The position numbers were made by a program, and so were the translations under genes. A DNA stretch of 64,000 nt, from contig JBEKIF010000015.1 of assembly GCA_050011895.1 (NCBI GenBank), positions 1-64,000 on the forward strand. Direction: 5' to 3'. The DNA is from DATBGO01 sp050011895 (GTDB lineage Bacteria; Actinomycetota; Actinomycetes; Streptosporangiales; Streptosporangiaceae). Shown piece by piece: positions 25,947-33,283 of this stretch (the first letter of the stretch is position 1; each line of letters starts with the position of its first letter). A model generated the notes under the pieces. The model saw nothing but the letters and a program-made list of their open reading frames with translations. It made no database searches and was not told where the DNA came from.

Positions 25947-26105
25947 ATGGAAGGTCGAGCGCCCGAGCAGGATGACCCGCCTGCTGAGGAGAAGCCAGCC
26001 CCGTGGCACGACGAGCCCGAGTCCGGCCAGGAGGAGAAACCAGCCCCGTCGCATGACGAGCCCGAGACCGGCCAGGAGGAGAAACCAGCCCCGTGGCATG
26101 ACTAG
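25947..26105 (+). CDS. 52-aa tandem-repeat peptide of unknown function
   Basis: A short gene with ATG 25947, Shine-Dalgarno AGGGG six bases upstream (25936-25940) and TAG at 26103-26105. After a 13-residue leader (MEGRAPEQDDPPA) it is built of 15-residue units: EEKPAPWHDEPESGQ, EEKPAPSHDEPETGQ and a final EEKPAPWHD. The DNA copies differ mostly at silent sites (AAG/AAA, CAC/CAT) plus W/S and S/T changes, which argues for selection on the peptide rather than a recent duplication. It is highly acidic, with no signal peptide or hydrophobic segment and no Cys. It sits between a SARP regulator and rplY. I recognise no family; a small acidic repeat protein or a precursor-type peptide are both possible. 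Confidence 0.55.
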   Translation: MEGRAPEQDDPPAEEKPAPWHDEPESGQEEKPAPSHDEPETGQEEKPAPWHD

Positions 26106-26129
26106 GACGTGACTGGCGCCATGTCCAGC

Positions 26130-26164
26130 GGCGGCCGCTGAGCGAGCTGAGCCAGGCGGCCGCC
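26130..26164 (+). terminator. GC-rich hairpin after the repeat-peptide gene
   Basis: GGCGGCCGC (26130-26138) pairs perfectly with GCGGCCGCC (26156-26164) over a 17-nt loop, 25 bp after the stop codon of the repeat-peptide gene. It could separate that gene from rplY. No T-run. Confidence 0.45.
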
Positions 26165-26212
26165 GGGCTGACCGGCAGGCAGGTCGCGGTCCGACCGCTA
26201 GTGGATCTGGGC

Positions 26213-26218
26213 TAGACT
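26213..26218 (+). promoter_or_regulatory. Possible -10 box of rplY
   Basis: TAGACT is a good actinobacterial -10 hexamer and lies 38 bp before the rplY GTG, leaving room for a leader with the GAGGAG ribosome-binding site. The -35 is unclear. Confidence 0.35.
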
Positions 26219-26255
26219 GCCGTGGAAATCTCCCTGTCTTATGAGGAGCACCACC

Positions 26256-26930
26256 GTGCCCGAGGTACGTATCGACGCCGAACCCCGCACCGAGTTCGGC
26301 AAGGGGCCCGCCCGCCGGGCACGGCGCGCGGGCAAGGTGCCTGCCGTTCTGTACGGTCACGGGACCGACACACGGCATGTCACCGTGCCAGGTCATGATG
26401 TCCTGCTGGCGCTGCGGACCCCGAATGTGCTGATCCGGCTGGATGGTCTGCCCGGGGGGAGCCAGCTCGCGCTGCCCAAGGCGGTGCAGCGCAATGCCAT
26501 CAAGGGCAGCGTCGAGCACGTGGACCTGATCCTGGTCCGGCGGGGCGAGAAGGTGACGGTCGAGATCCCGGTCCAGGTGACCGGCGAGGTCGTTCCCGAC
26601 GGGCTGCTCGATCAGCAGGTGGTGCAGGTGGCGGTCGAGGCCGAGGCCACCAATATCCCGCCGCGCGTCGAGGTGAGCATCGACGGCCTGGCCATCGGCT
26701 CGGCGGTGCACGCCGGAGACCTGGAGCTGCCCAGGGGCGTGACCCTCGCCGTCGAGCCCGATGCGCTGATACTGCACGTCGTCGCGGCGCCCACGGCTGA
26801 GCAGTACGAAGCCGATCTCGGCGCGCCTGAGGGCGAGGCGGCGGAGACGCCGGCGGCACCGGGTGCCGAGCCGGTTCCGGCACCAGCGCCCGAGGGCGAG
26901 CCTGCGGCCGCGCCAGCGGAGCCCTCCTGA
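26256..26930 (+). CDS. rplY: 50S ribosomal protein L25 (CTC family)
   Basis: L25/general stress protein CTC of 224 aa, binding 5S rRNA in the large subunit. Seen: RTEFGKGPARRARRAGKVPA (N-terminal 5S-binding domain), VLYGHGTDTRHVTVPGH and the CTC beta domain with VTLAVEPDALILHV, then an acidic Ala/Pro-rich tail. I chose GTG 26256 because GAGGAG (26244-26249) sits just upstream and the family starts M(S/P)EV.; the upstream in-frame ATG 26241 overlaps that ribosome-binding site. The neighbour pth downstream is conserved. Confidence 0.93.
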   Translation: MPEVRIDAEPRTEFGKGPARRARRAGKVPAVLYGHGTDTRHVTVPGHDVLLALRTPNVLIRLDGLPGGSQLALPKAVQRNAIKGSVEHVDLILVRRGEKVTVEIPVQVTGEVVPDGLLDQQVVQVAVEAEATNIPPRVEVSIDGLAIGSAVHAGDLELPRGVTLAVEPDALILHVVAAPTAEQYEADLGAPEGEAAETPAAPGAEPVPAPAPEGEPAAAPAEPS

Positions 26931-26943
26931 GCGAGGCTGACCT

Positions 26944-26970
26944 GACCGGCCCGGCAGTGCCGGGCCGGTC
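26944..26970 (+). terminator. Perfect 12-bp hairpin between rplY and pth
   Basis: GACCGGCCCGGC and GCCGGGCCGGTC pair perfectly around an AGT loop, 14 bp after the rplY stop. A factor-independent terminator or attenuator is likely, though a T-run is lacking. Confidence 0.6.
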
Positions 26971-27000
26971 CCGCCGGACGGCCCGGTGAGCGCTGATCCG

Positions 27001-27036
27001 AGGTGAGCATCCCAGGTGAGCATCCCAGGTGAGCAC
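27001..27036 (+). repeat. 13-nt tandem repeat at the pth start
   Basis: AGGTGAGCATCCC occurs at 27001-27013 and 27014-27026 followed by a partial third copy, AGGTGAGCA. Each copy carries an AGGTG that can act as Shine-Dalgarno for the next and a GTG; because the unit is 13 nt, the three GTGs are in three different frames and only the one at 27016 opens pth. Confidence 0.8.
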
Positions 27037-27636
27037 TGCACGGCCGGTCAACGGTGGCTGATAGCAGGGCTCGGTAATCCGGGCCAGGAGTATGCGGACA
27101 ACCGGCATAACGTCGGCTTCATGGTGGCCGACGTGCTCGCGGCGCGGATCGGCGCGCGCTTCAAACGGCACAGGTCGCGGGCTCAGGTCGCGGAGGGCAG
27201 GCTCGCCGGGCTGCCCGTCACGGTCGCCAAGCCGATGTGCTTCATGAATCTCTCCGGCGGTCCCGTGGCGGGCCTGTGCGGCTTTTACAAGATCCCGCCG
27301 GAGCGGGTCGTGATAATCCATGACGAGCTGGACATCCCGTTCGGCGCCATCAGGCTCAAGCTAGGCGGCGGAGACAACGGCCATAACGGGCTGCGCTCGG
27401 TAACCGCCGCGCTCGGAACGCGGTCCTACTACCGGGCGCGGCTGGGAATCGGTCGGCCGCCAGGCCGGATGGACCCGGCCGACTACGTGCTGCACGACTT
27501 CTCCGGAGCGCAGCGCGACCAGCTTCCCGAGCTGCTCGACGGCTGCGCGGACGCTATTGCGGTCCTGCTCGCCGACGGCCTCGCCGCCGCCCAAAACGAG
27601 TTCCACCAGGCCCGGCAGCCGGGCGGCGAATCCTAG
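27016..27636 (+). CDS. pth: Peptidyl-tRNA hydrolase
   Basis: Pth of 206 aa, hydrolysing peptidyl-tRNA released from stalled ribosomes. Conserved parts: IAGLGNPGQEYADNRHNVGF (with the catalytic His), PMCFMNLSGG, IHDELDIPFGAIRLKLGGG and NGHNGLRSVTAALGT. GTG 27016 is the only in-frame start ahead of the first beta strand and lies in a 13-nt repeat that supplies the AGGTG ribosome-binding site. It follows rplY as usual. It is the last housekeeping gene before the accessory EPS block. Confidence 0.95.
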   Translation: MSIPGEHCTAGQRWLIAGLGNPGQEYADNRHNVGFMVADVLAARIGARFKRHRSRAQVAEGRLAGLPVTVAKPMCFMNLSGGPVAGLCGFYKIPPERVVIIHDELDIPFGAIRLKLGGGDNGHNGLRSVTAALGTRSYYRARLGIGRPPGRMDPADYVLHDFSGAQRDQLPELLDGCADAIAVLLADGLAAAQNEFHQARQPGGES

Positions 27637-27808
27637 CCGCAAACTAGCCTTTCTCCTGCGCAACTGGGAAATAGTAGCTCGTGGGCGATGCGCGAGACCT
27701 GTCATGATTGCGGTCAACCTCCCGCTTTGGCCGCGCGTCTTGCTAGTAGCCCGCGAGGGGGCTTGCGACGTAGCAGCCAGATCCGGCGCGGCGGGAAGGG
27801 CGGTACGA

Positions 27809-29272
27809 GTGGCAGGTCCGACCGCTGTCACCGGCCATCGCGCCACAGACCGGAGCGCCGCATGGCAGGCCGCACACAGCCCCGCTTCATGGATGAGCCG
27901 TTACCTCCGCGCGGCGGTGGCGGCAGACGGCCTCTGCGCACTCGCGGCTGCGCTGCTGGCGTTCGGCGTACGTTTCGAAAAGGCCCCGCTGCACGGACCT
28001 TACCTAATGCTGAGCCTGGCCTTGCCGGTTGTCTGGGTGCTGATGGCGACGCTGTGCGGGGGATACGATCCGCGGTTCATCGGCGTCGGCTCGGATGAGT
28101 TCCGCAAGGTCCTGAACGTCGGCGTGGGCCTGACCGCTGCCGTAGCCATCCTCTCTTATGCCACGAAGACCGACGTGGCCCGCGGTTACGTGGTAATCGC
28201 GCTGCCCTGCGCGACGCTGTTCGACCTGCTCGCCAGGTTCGCGCTGCGCAAGCGGCTGCACAGCCGCAGGAAGCTCGGCTATTACATGCGCAGGACGGTC
28301 GTGGTAGGCCACGCGCAGGTCGCCGCGGAGCTCACCACCGAACTGCGCCGCGAGAGTTACCACGGGCTTCAGGTCGTGGCCGCCTGCGTCACCGGCATGG
28401 CCGGCAATGGCGAGATCGCCGGTATACCGGTGATCGGTGACCTCAGCAGCGTCCCGGAAATAGTGACCAGATTCGGCGCCGACACCGTGGCTGTGCTCGC
28501 GTGTCCTGAGATGAGCGGAGTCCGGCTCCGGGAGCTGGCCTGGGCGCTGGAGAAGAACGGCACAGACCTGTGCGTCGCCCCCGCGCTGCTGGACATCGCC
28601 GGGCCGCGCACAACGATCAGGCCGGTCGCCGGGCTGCCGCTGCTGCACATGGACCATCCGGAATTCACCGGCGCTCGGCGGCTCATCAAGACGGCCTTCG
28701 ACCGGGCATTCGCCGCGTTGGCGCTAGTGCTGCTGAGCCCGCTGCTGCTGGCCCTCGGTGTGATCATCCGCTGCTCGGATGGCGGCACTGCCTTGTTCCG
28801 CCAGGTCAGGGTCGGACTGGATGGCCGGTCGTTCACCTTGTACAAGTTCCGGACGATGGTGCCCGACGCGGAGGAACTGAAGACCAAGCTGACGGCGCTC
28901 AACGAGACCAACGCCATGCTCTTCAAGATCCGCAAAGACCCGCGGGTGACGAGAGTGGGCGCATGGCTGCGGCGCTGGTCGGTGGACGAGCTGCCGCAGC
29001 TGATCAACGTGCTGCGGGGCGACATGTCGCTGGTCGGGCCACGACCCGCCCTGCCGGAGGAGACAGCGCGGTACGGTGATCACGTCCGCCGCAGGCTGGC
29101 GGTCCGCCCTGGCCTTACCGGGCTGTGGCAGGTCAACGGCCGGTCTGACCTATCCATGGAAGAATCAGTCCGGCTTGATCTGCGTTACGTGGAGAACTGG
29201 TCATTCGTGCTTGACTTGCAGATCCTGTGGAAGACCTGGTCAGCGGTCGTCGGCGGCTCGGGAGCGTATTAA
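27809..29272 (+). CDS. Undecaprenyl-phosphate sugar-1-phosphate transferase (EPS initiating enzyme)
   Basis: Polyisoprenyl-phosphate hexose-1-phosphate transferase of 487 aa. The N-terminal half has four hydrophobic segments and a CoA-binding-like domain (RRTVVVGHAQVAAELTTEL), and the C-terminal catalytic half reads FRQVRVGLDGRSFTLYKFRT, WSVDELPQLINVLRGDMSLV, GPRPALPEE and RPGLTGLWQVNGRSDLS. Family knowledge: it places the first sugar of a repeat unit onto undecaprenyl phosphate. GTG 27809 has GGGAAGGG eight bases upstream; ATG 27704 is an alternative with a weaker site. It is the first gene of the EPS-type block; a flippase and polymerase are encoded further on. Confidence 0.9.
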   Translation: MAGPTAVTGHRATDRSAAWQAAHSPASWMSRYLRAAVAADGLCALAAALLAFGVRFEKAPLHGPYLMLSLALPVVWVLMATLCGGYDPRFIGVGSDEFRKVLNVGVGLTAAVAILSYATKTDVARGYVVIALPCATLFDLLARFALRKRLHSRRKLGYYMRRTVVVGHAQVAAELTTELRRESYHGLQVVAACVTGMAGNGEIAGIPVIGDLSSVPEIVTRFGADTVAVLACPEMSGVRLRELAWALEKNGTDLCVAPALLDIAGPRTTIRPVAGLPLLHMDHPEFTGARRLIKTAFDRAFAALALVLLSPLLLALGVIIRCSDGGTALFRQVRVGLDGRSFTLYKFRTMVPDAEELKTKLTALNETNAMLFKIRKDPRVTRVGAWLRRWSVDELPQLINVLRGDMSLVGPRPALPEETARYGDHVRRRLAVRPGLTGLWQVNGRSDLSMEESVRLDLRYVENWSFVLDLQILWKTWSAVVGGSGAY

Positions 29273-29320
29273 CCTCGCTGGCTTAGGCTGAATGATCTCG
29301 ATCTTTATGGGGTAACGGAC

Positions 29321-30115
29321 ATTAGCCCTGACGATGCGCTTGCCCGTGATCTTGCCATAGCGGCCGGGCAGCGGCTGCTGAGCCTCCGTGCCCGGTCCGG
29401 CACCGCAGCCGGCTCGGGTGCCGATCCCGCGCGGCTACGCAGCGAAGGCGACCGGCTATCACACGAGTTCCTGGTAGCGGAGCTGGCCAGGTTCCGGCCG
29501 CGGGACGCGATCCTGTCCGAGGAGGGCGTAGACGGCGCCGCCCGGCTGTCGGCCGGCCGGGTCTGGATCGTGGACCCGCTGGACGGAACACGCGAGTTTG
29601 GTGAGCCGGGCCGGACTGACTGGGCTGTGCACGTCGCGCTCTGGGAGCAGGGGGAGCTGACAGCGGGCGCGGTAGCCCTGCCGGCCCAGGCTCGCGTGCT
29701 CAGCACGGCAGAGCCGCCGCCCGCTCCGTCCGGGCGCCGTCCAGGCGAGGACGCGCCCCTGCGGTTGCTGGTAAGCCGGTCCCGGCCGCCCGAGTTCGTG
29801 CAGCGGCTAGCTGAGCTGGTCGGCGCTGAGCTGGTTCCGCTGGGTTCGGCCGGCGCCAAGGCAGCCGCTGTCATCACCGGCGAGGCGGACGCCTACGTGC
29901 ACAGCGGCGGCCAGTTCGAGTGGGATTCGGCCGCCCCGGTGGCCGTGGCGCTGGCCGTGGGAATGCATGCATCGAGGATTGACGGCTCAAAGCTCGTCTA
30001 TAACCAAGCCGTGCCGTCGCTGCCGGATATCCTGGTGAGCCCGGCTGGGCTGGCACCGTTGCTGCTCCAGGCGATCAGGACTGTATTGTCGGCGGAGGCG
30101 CCCGGTCCCCGATAG
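29321..30115 (+). CDS. cysQ: 3'(2'),5'-bisphosphate nucleotidase CysQ (non-canonical start)
   Basis: Inositol-monophosphatase-fold phosphatase of about 264 aa, expected to hydrolyse 3'-phosphoadenosine 5'-phosphate. Metal motifs are present: AILSEEGVDG, WIVDPLDGTREFGEPG and the C-terminal FEWDSAAPVAVA. The frame is open from 29273, but no ATG, GTG or TTG occurs before the essential SEEG segment; the next GTG (29570) would remove it. The best start is ATT 29321, with GGGG at 29309-29312 eight bases upstream. An ATG at 29307 is out of frame and meets TAA at once. So either a rare ATT start or a local frameshift or sequencing error. It precedes cysD-cysN and pairs functionally with the sulfotransferase. 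Confidence 0.8.
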   Translation: MSPDDALARDLAIAAGQRLLSLRARSGTAAGSGADPARLRSEGDRLSHEFLVAELARFRPRDAILSEEGVDGAARLSAGRVWIVDPLDGTREFGEPGRTDWAVHVALWEQGELTAGAVALPAQARVLSTAEPPPAPSGRRPGEDAPLRLLVSRSRPPEFVQRLAELVGAELVPLGSAGAKAAAVITGEADAYVHSGGQFEWDSAAPVAVALAVGMHASRIDGSKLVYNQAVPSLPDILVSPAGLAPLLLQAIRTVLSAEAPGPR

Positions 30116-30201
30116 CGAGATCGTGCTGCCGTGGGCGGGCGAGCCTCCCCAGTAGTGCAGATGCCTCCCATTCACACACCAAGTAACCCGGAGCCCGCCC
30201 G

Positions 30202-31119
30202 ATGCTGACCCGCTCTGACTACCTGCTCTCCCAGCTCGACGTCCTCGAGGCTGAGTCCATCTACGTCATGCGCGAGGTGGCCGCCGAATTCGAGCGGCCG
30301 GTGCTGCTGTTCTCCGGCGGCAAGGACTCCATCGTGATGCTTGGCCTCGCCGAACGGGCATTCTGGCCGGCTCGCATTCCGTTCCCTGTCATGCACATCG
30401 ACACCGGGCACAATTTTGCCGAGGTGCTGGACTACCGGGACCGCAGGGTGGCCGAGCTGGGTACCCGGCTGATCGTCGGCTCGGTGCAGGAGTCCATCGA
30501 TGCAGGCCGGGTGGCCGAGGAAACCGGCCGCTGGGCCACCCGCAACCGGCTGCAGACGACCACGCTGCTCGATTCCATCGCCGAGCACCGGTTCGACGCG
30601 GTGTTCGGCGGCGCCCGGCGGGATGAGGAAAAGGCCCGCGCCAAGGAGCGCGTGTTCTCGTTCCGGGATGAGTTCGGTCAGTGGGACCCGAAGAACCAGC
30701 GCCCTGAGCTGTGGAACGTCTACAACACCCGGATCCGCCGCGGCGAGCACATCCGGGTCTTCCCGCTGTCGAACTGGACTGAGCTGGATGTGTGGCAGTA
30801 CATCGCCCGGGAGAAGCTGGAGATCCCGTCCATCTACTTCGCCCACACCAGGACCGTCTTCGAGCGCGACGGCATCCTGATTGCCGACAATCCGTTCGTG
30901 ACCAGGGCCGGCGGTGAGCAATTGTTCGAGGCCACCGTCCGGTACCGCACAGTGGGCGACATGACCTGCACCGGCGCTGTCGAGTCCTCGGCCACCACGG
31001 TGGCTGAGGTGATCACGGAGATCGCGGCTACCCGGATCACCGAGCGCGGGCAGACCCGGGCGGATGACCGGGCCAGCGAGGCCGCCATGGAGGACCGCAA
31101 GCGCGAGGGATACTTCTGA
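30202..31119 (+). CDS. cysD: Sulfate adenylyltransferase subunit 2
   Basis: CysD of 305 aa, the ATP-pyrophosphatase subunit making APS from sulfate and ATP. PP-loop FSGGKDSIVMLGLAERAF, MHIDTGHNFAEVLDYRD, DAVFGGARRDEEKARAKER and the N-type C-terminus EDRKREGYF are clear. Start ATG 30202 has GGAG upstream. It overlaps cysN by one base (TGATG). CysD works as a heterodimer with the GTPase CysN. No cysH, cysC or sulfite reductase is seen nearby, so the APS/PAPS made here may serve sulfation more than cysteine synthesis. Confidence 0.95.
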   Translation: MLTRSDYLLSQLDVLEAESIYVMREVAAEFERPVLLFSGGKDSIVMLGLAERAFWPARIPFPVMHIDTGHNFAEVLDYRDRRVAELGTRLIVGSVQESIDAGRVAEETGRWATRNRLQTTTLLDSIAEHRFDAVFGGARRDEEKARAKERVFSFRDEFGQWDPKNQRPELWNVYNTRIRRGEHIRVFPLSNWTELDVWQYIAREKLEIPSIYFAHTRTVFERDGILIADNPFVTRAGGEQLFEATVRYRTVGDMTCTGAVESSATTVAEVITEIAATRITERGQTRADDRASEAAMEDRKREGYF

Positions 31120-32426
31120 TGGCAATGCCGCAGGCAGACGCAGTAGCTGACGGCGCCAGGTACATGGACATCCTCCGGCTGGCGACGGCCGGGTCGGTGG
31201 ATGACGGCAAGAGCACGCTGATCGGTCGGCTGCTGTACGACTCCAAGGCGATTTTCGAGGATCAGCTAGCCGCGGTGGAGCGAACGAGCCGCGAGCGCGG
31301 CGAGGAATTCACCAATCTGGCCCTGCTGACTGATGGCCTGCGCGCCGAGCGGGAGCAGGGCATCACGATCGACGTGGCTTACCGTTACTTCGCCACGCCG
31401 CGGCGCAACTTCATCATCGCCGACACCCCAGGCCACATTCAGTACACCAGGAACATGGTCACCGGGGCCTCCACCGCTGACCTGGCCATTGTCCTGGTAG
31501 ATGCGCGGAACGGGCTGACCGAGCAGAGCAGGCGGCATGCTTTCCTCGCCACCCTGCTGCGCGTGCCGCACCTGGTGCTGGCTGTCAACAAGATGGACCT
31601 GGTGGGATACAACGCTTCCGTCTTCGAGCAGATCTCGGCAGAGTTCACCGCCTTCGCCGCAAAACTGGAGATCGGCGACCTCACGTTCATCCCGATCTCG
31701 GCGCTGCACGGTGACAATGTGGTCCAGCGCTCCGCGAACATGCCCTGGTACGAGGGGCCGTCCCTGCTGCATCACCTGGAGCACGTGCATATCGCCTCGG
31801 ACCGGAACCTCATCGATGTCAGGTTCCCGGTTCAGTACGTGATCCGTCCACAGCAGGCCAGCGACCATGAGCTGCATGATTACCGCGGCTACGCCGGCCA
31901 GGTGGCAGGCGGCGTCCTCAAGCCAGGAGACGAGGTGATGCACCTGCCATCCGGGCTCACCACGACCATCCAGCGAATCGACACGGCCAGGGGACCGGTG
32001 CCCGAGGCGTTCGCGCCGATGTCGGTCACGCTGCTGCTCGACGACGACCTGGACGTCTCTCGCGGCGACATGTTCTGCCGCCCGCACAATCGGCCGCAAG
32101 CCACCCAGGACGTCGAGGCGATGGTCTGCTGGATGAGCGAGGTGCGCTCCCTCACCACGCAGAGCCGGCTGATCGTCAAGCACACGACCAGGACAGTGAA
32201 GGCCATCGTCCGCGACTTGCAGTACCGGCTTGATGTCAACACGCTGCACCGTGATGAGACGGCGTCGGGGCTCGCCCTGAACGAGATCGGCCGGGTCACG
32301 TTGCGGCTCACCCAGCCGATGTTCTGCGACCCCTACAGCCGCAACAGGATGACCGGCGGCCTGATTCTCATCGATGAGGCGTCCAACGTGACCGTGGGTG
32401 CCGCCATGATCACCGACCCCGGCTAA
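31119..32426 (+). CDS. cysN: Sulfate adenylyltransferase subunit 1 (GTPase)
   Basis: CysN of 435 aa, an EF-Tu-like GTPase that drives APS formation by CysD. G-motifs: GSVDDGKSTLIGRLLYDSK (P-loop), GITIDVAYRYF, DTPGHIQYTRNM and VNKMDLVGY. Domain II/III follow (PVQYVIRPQ, GMLSRGDMF-like DVSRGDMFCRP). The length covers only the CysN domains; there is no C-terminal APS kinase (CysC) fusion as occurs in some actinobacteria. The 1-nt overlap with cysD and the 11-bp gap to the methyltransferase suggest one operon. Confidence 0.95.
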   Translation: MAMPQADAVADGARYMDILRLATAGSVDDGKSTLIGRLLYDSKAIFEDQLAAVERTSRERGEEFTNLALLTDGLRAEREQGITIDVAYRYFATPRRNFIIADTPGHIQYTRNMVTGASTADLAIVLVDARNGLTEQSRRHAFLATLLRVPHLVLAVNKMDLVGYNASVFEQISAEFTAFAAKLEIGDLTFIPISALHGDNVVQRSANMPWYEGPSLLHHLEHVHIASDRNLIDVRFPVQYVIRPQQASDHELHDYRGYAGQVAGGVLKPGDEVMHLPSGLTTTIQRIDTARGPVPEAFAPMSVTLLLDDDLDVSRGDMFCRPHNRPQATQDVEAMVCWMSEVRSLTTQSRLIVKHTTRTVKAIVRDLQYRLDVNTLHRDETASGLALNEIGRVTLRLTQPMFCDPYSRNRMTGGLILIDEASNVTVGAAMITDPG

Positions 32427-32437
32427 GGCAGGCACAC

Positions 32438-33175
32438 ATGGGTGACCCGCGAGAACTGCTTGACTCCTACTTCGAGGCGGCCGCGGCGAGGGAGCGGCAG
32501 CTGAGGATAACCAAGCCGACCGATCAGAGCGCCCGGGTGGTCCTGAAGCACGTCGTCCCGGTCCGCTTTCGCGGCACCGGGCGGATGATACTCACCGACC
32601 TGGTGCGGGTGCGGGAACGGCGCAAGGCCGCGGCAATCGCCCGCCAGCCCGGCATCCGGCTGCACCTGGGATCCGGTGGGGAGCGCAAGGCGGGATGGGT
32701 CAACGTCGACCTGCTCGGCGATCCCGTCGAGGTTGCCTGGAACCTGGCCATCCCGCTGCCGTTCGAGCCGGCCTCAGTCGACGCCGTGTTCCACGAGCAT
32801 CTGCTCGAGCACATGCCGTTGCAGGCGGGGGCGGCGCTGATGCAGGAGTGCTACCGGGTACTCAAGCCCGGCGGGATCCTCCGCGTCGGGGTGCCCGATG
32901 CCGGCAAGCTCATCCGCTCCTACGCGGGAGACCGGGCGTACCTCGAGGAACGGCATCCGGGTCGGCCGACGGCCATGGTGGCCGTTCAGGAACTGTGCTA
33001 CTGGAATCGGCACTGTGCGATGTTCGACGACGAGACCCTGCGCCTCTTCTTCCAGGCGGGCGGCTTCGCTGACGCCGAGGAGCGCGAGTTCGGCGACAGC
33101 GGCATCGGCCAGGCGCCCGACACGGAGCGCCGGCGCGGTGAGACGCTCTACATGGAGGCGTGCAAGCCGCGGTAG
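32438..33175 (+). CDS. SAM-dependent methyltransferase (type 11-like)
   Basis: Class I methyltransferase of 245 aa. Motif I reads LHLGSGGERKAGWVNVDL, followed by FHEHLLEHMPLQAG and YRVLKPGGILRVGVPDAGKL, a pattern common in polysaccharide clusters. The N-terminal 65 residues are basic and not conserved. It starts 11 bp after cysN and ends at a strong convergent hairpin. Function is inferred only: it could methylate a sugar or lipid of the polymer. The acceptor is unknown. Confidence 0.8.
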   Translation: MGDPRELLDSYFEAAAARERQLRITKPTDQSARVVLKHVVPVRFRGTGRMILTDLVRVRERRKAAAIARQPGIRLHLGSGGERKAGWVNVDLLGDPVEVAWNLAIPLPFEPASVDAVFHEHLLEHMPLQAGAALMQECYRVLKPGGILRVGVPDAGKLIRSYAGDRAYLEERHPGRPTAMVAVQELCYWNRHCAMFDDETLRLFFQAGGFADAEEREFGDSGIGQAPDTERRRGETLYMEACKPR

Positions 33176-33212
33176 CGCCGCCTGCCGGGCACGGTAGGGC
33201 CGGCAGGCGGCG
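33176..33212. terminator. 13-bp perfect stem; bidirectional terminator
   Basis: CGCCGCCTGCCGG (33176-33188) and CCGGCAGGCGGCG (33200-33212) pair perfectly around an 11-nt loop, starting at the base after the methyltransferase stop and facing the convergent GH-like gene that ends at 33284. A shared terminator is likely. Confidence 0.7.
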
Positions 33213-33283
33213 GTGGCCGGGGGTCATCCTGCTCCGCGCCTCCCGCCGTTGGCGCGGTGAGCGGCTGGCCGGGCGGCGTGCAC

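Noticed and set aside
22921..26105. Secondary-metabolite gene cluster suggested by the SARP regulator
   Set aside because: No biosynthetic or peptide-modifying enzymes adjoin; the flanking genes are housekeeping.
29570..30115. cysQ starting at GTG 29570
   Set aside because: This would delete the SEEG metal motif and the N-terminal half of the fold, which are clearly encoded upstream in the same frame.
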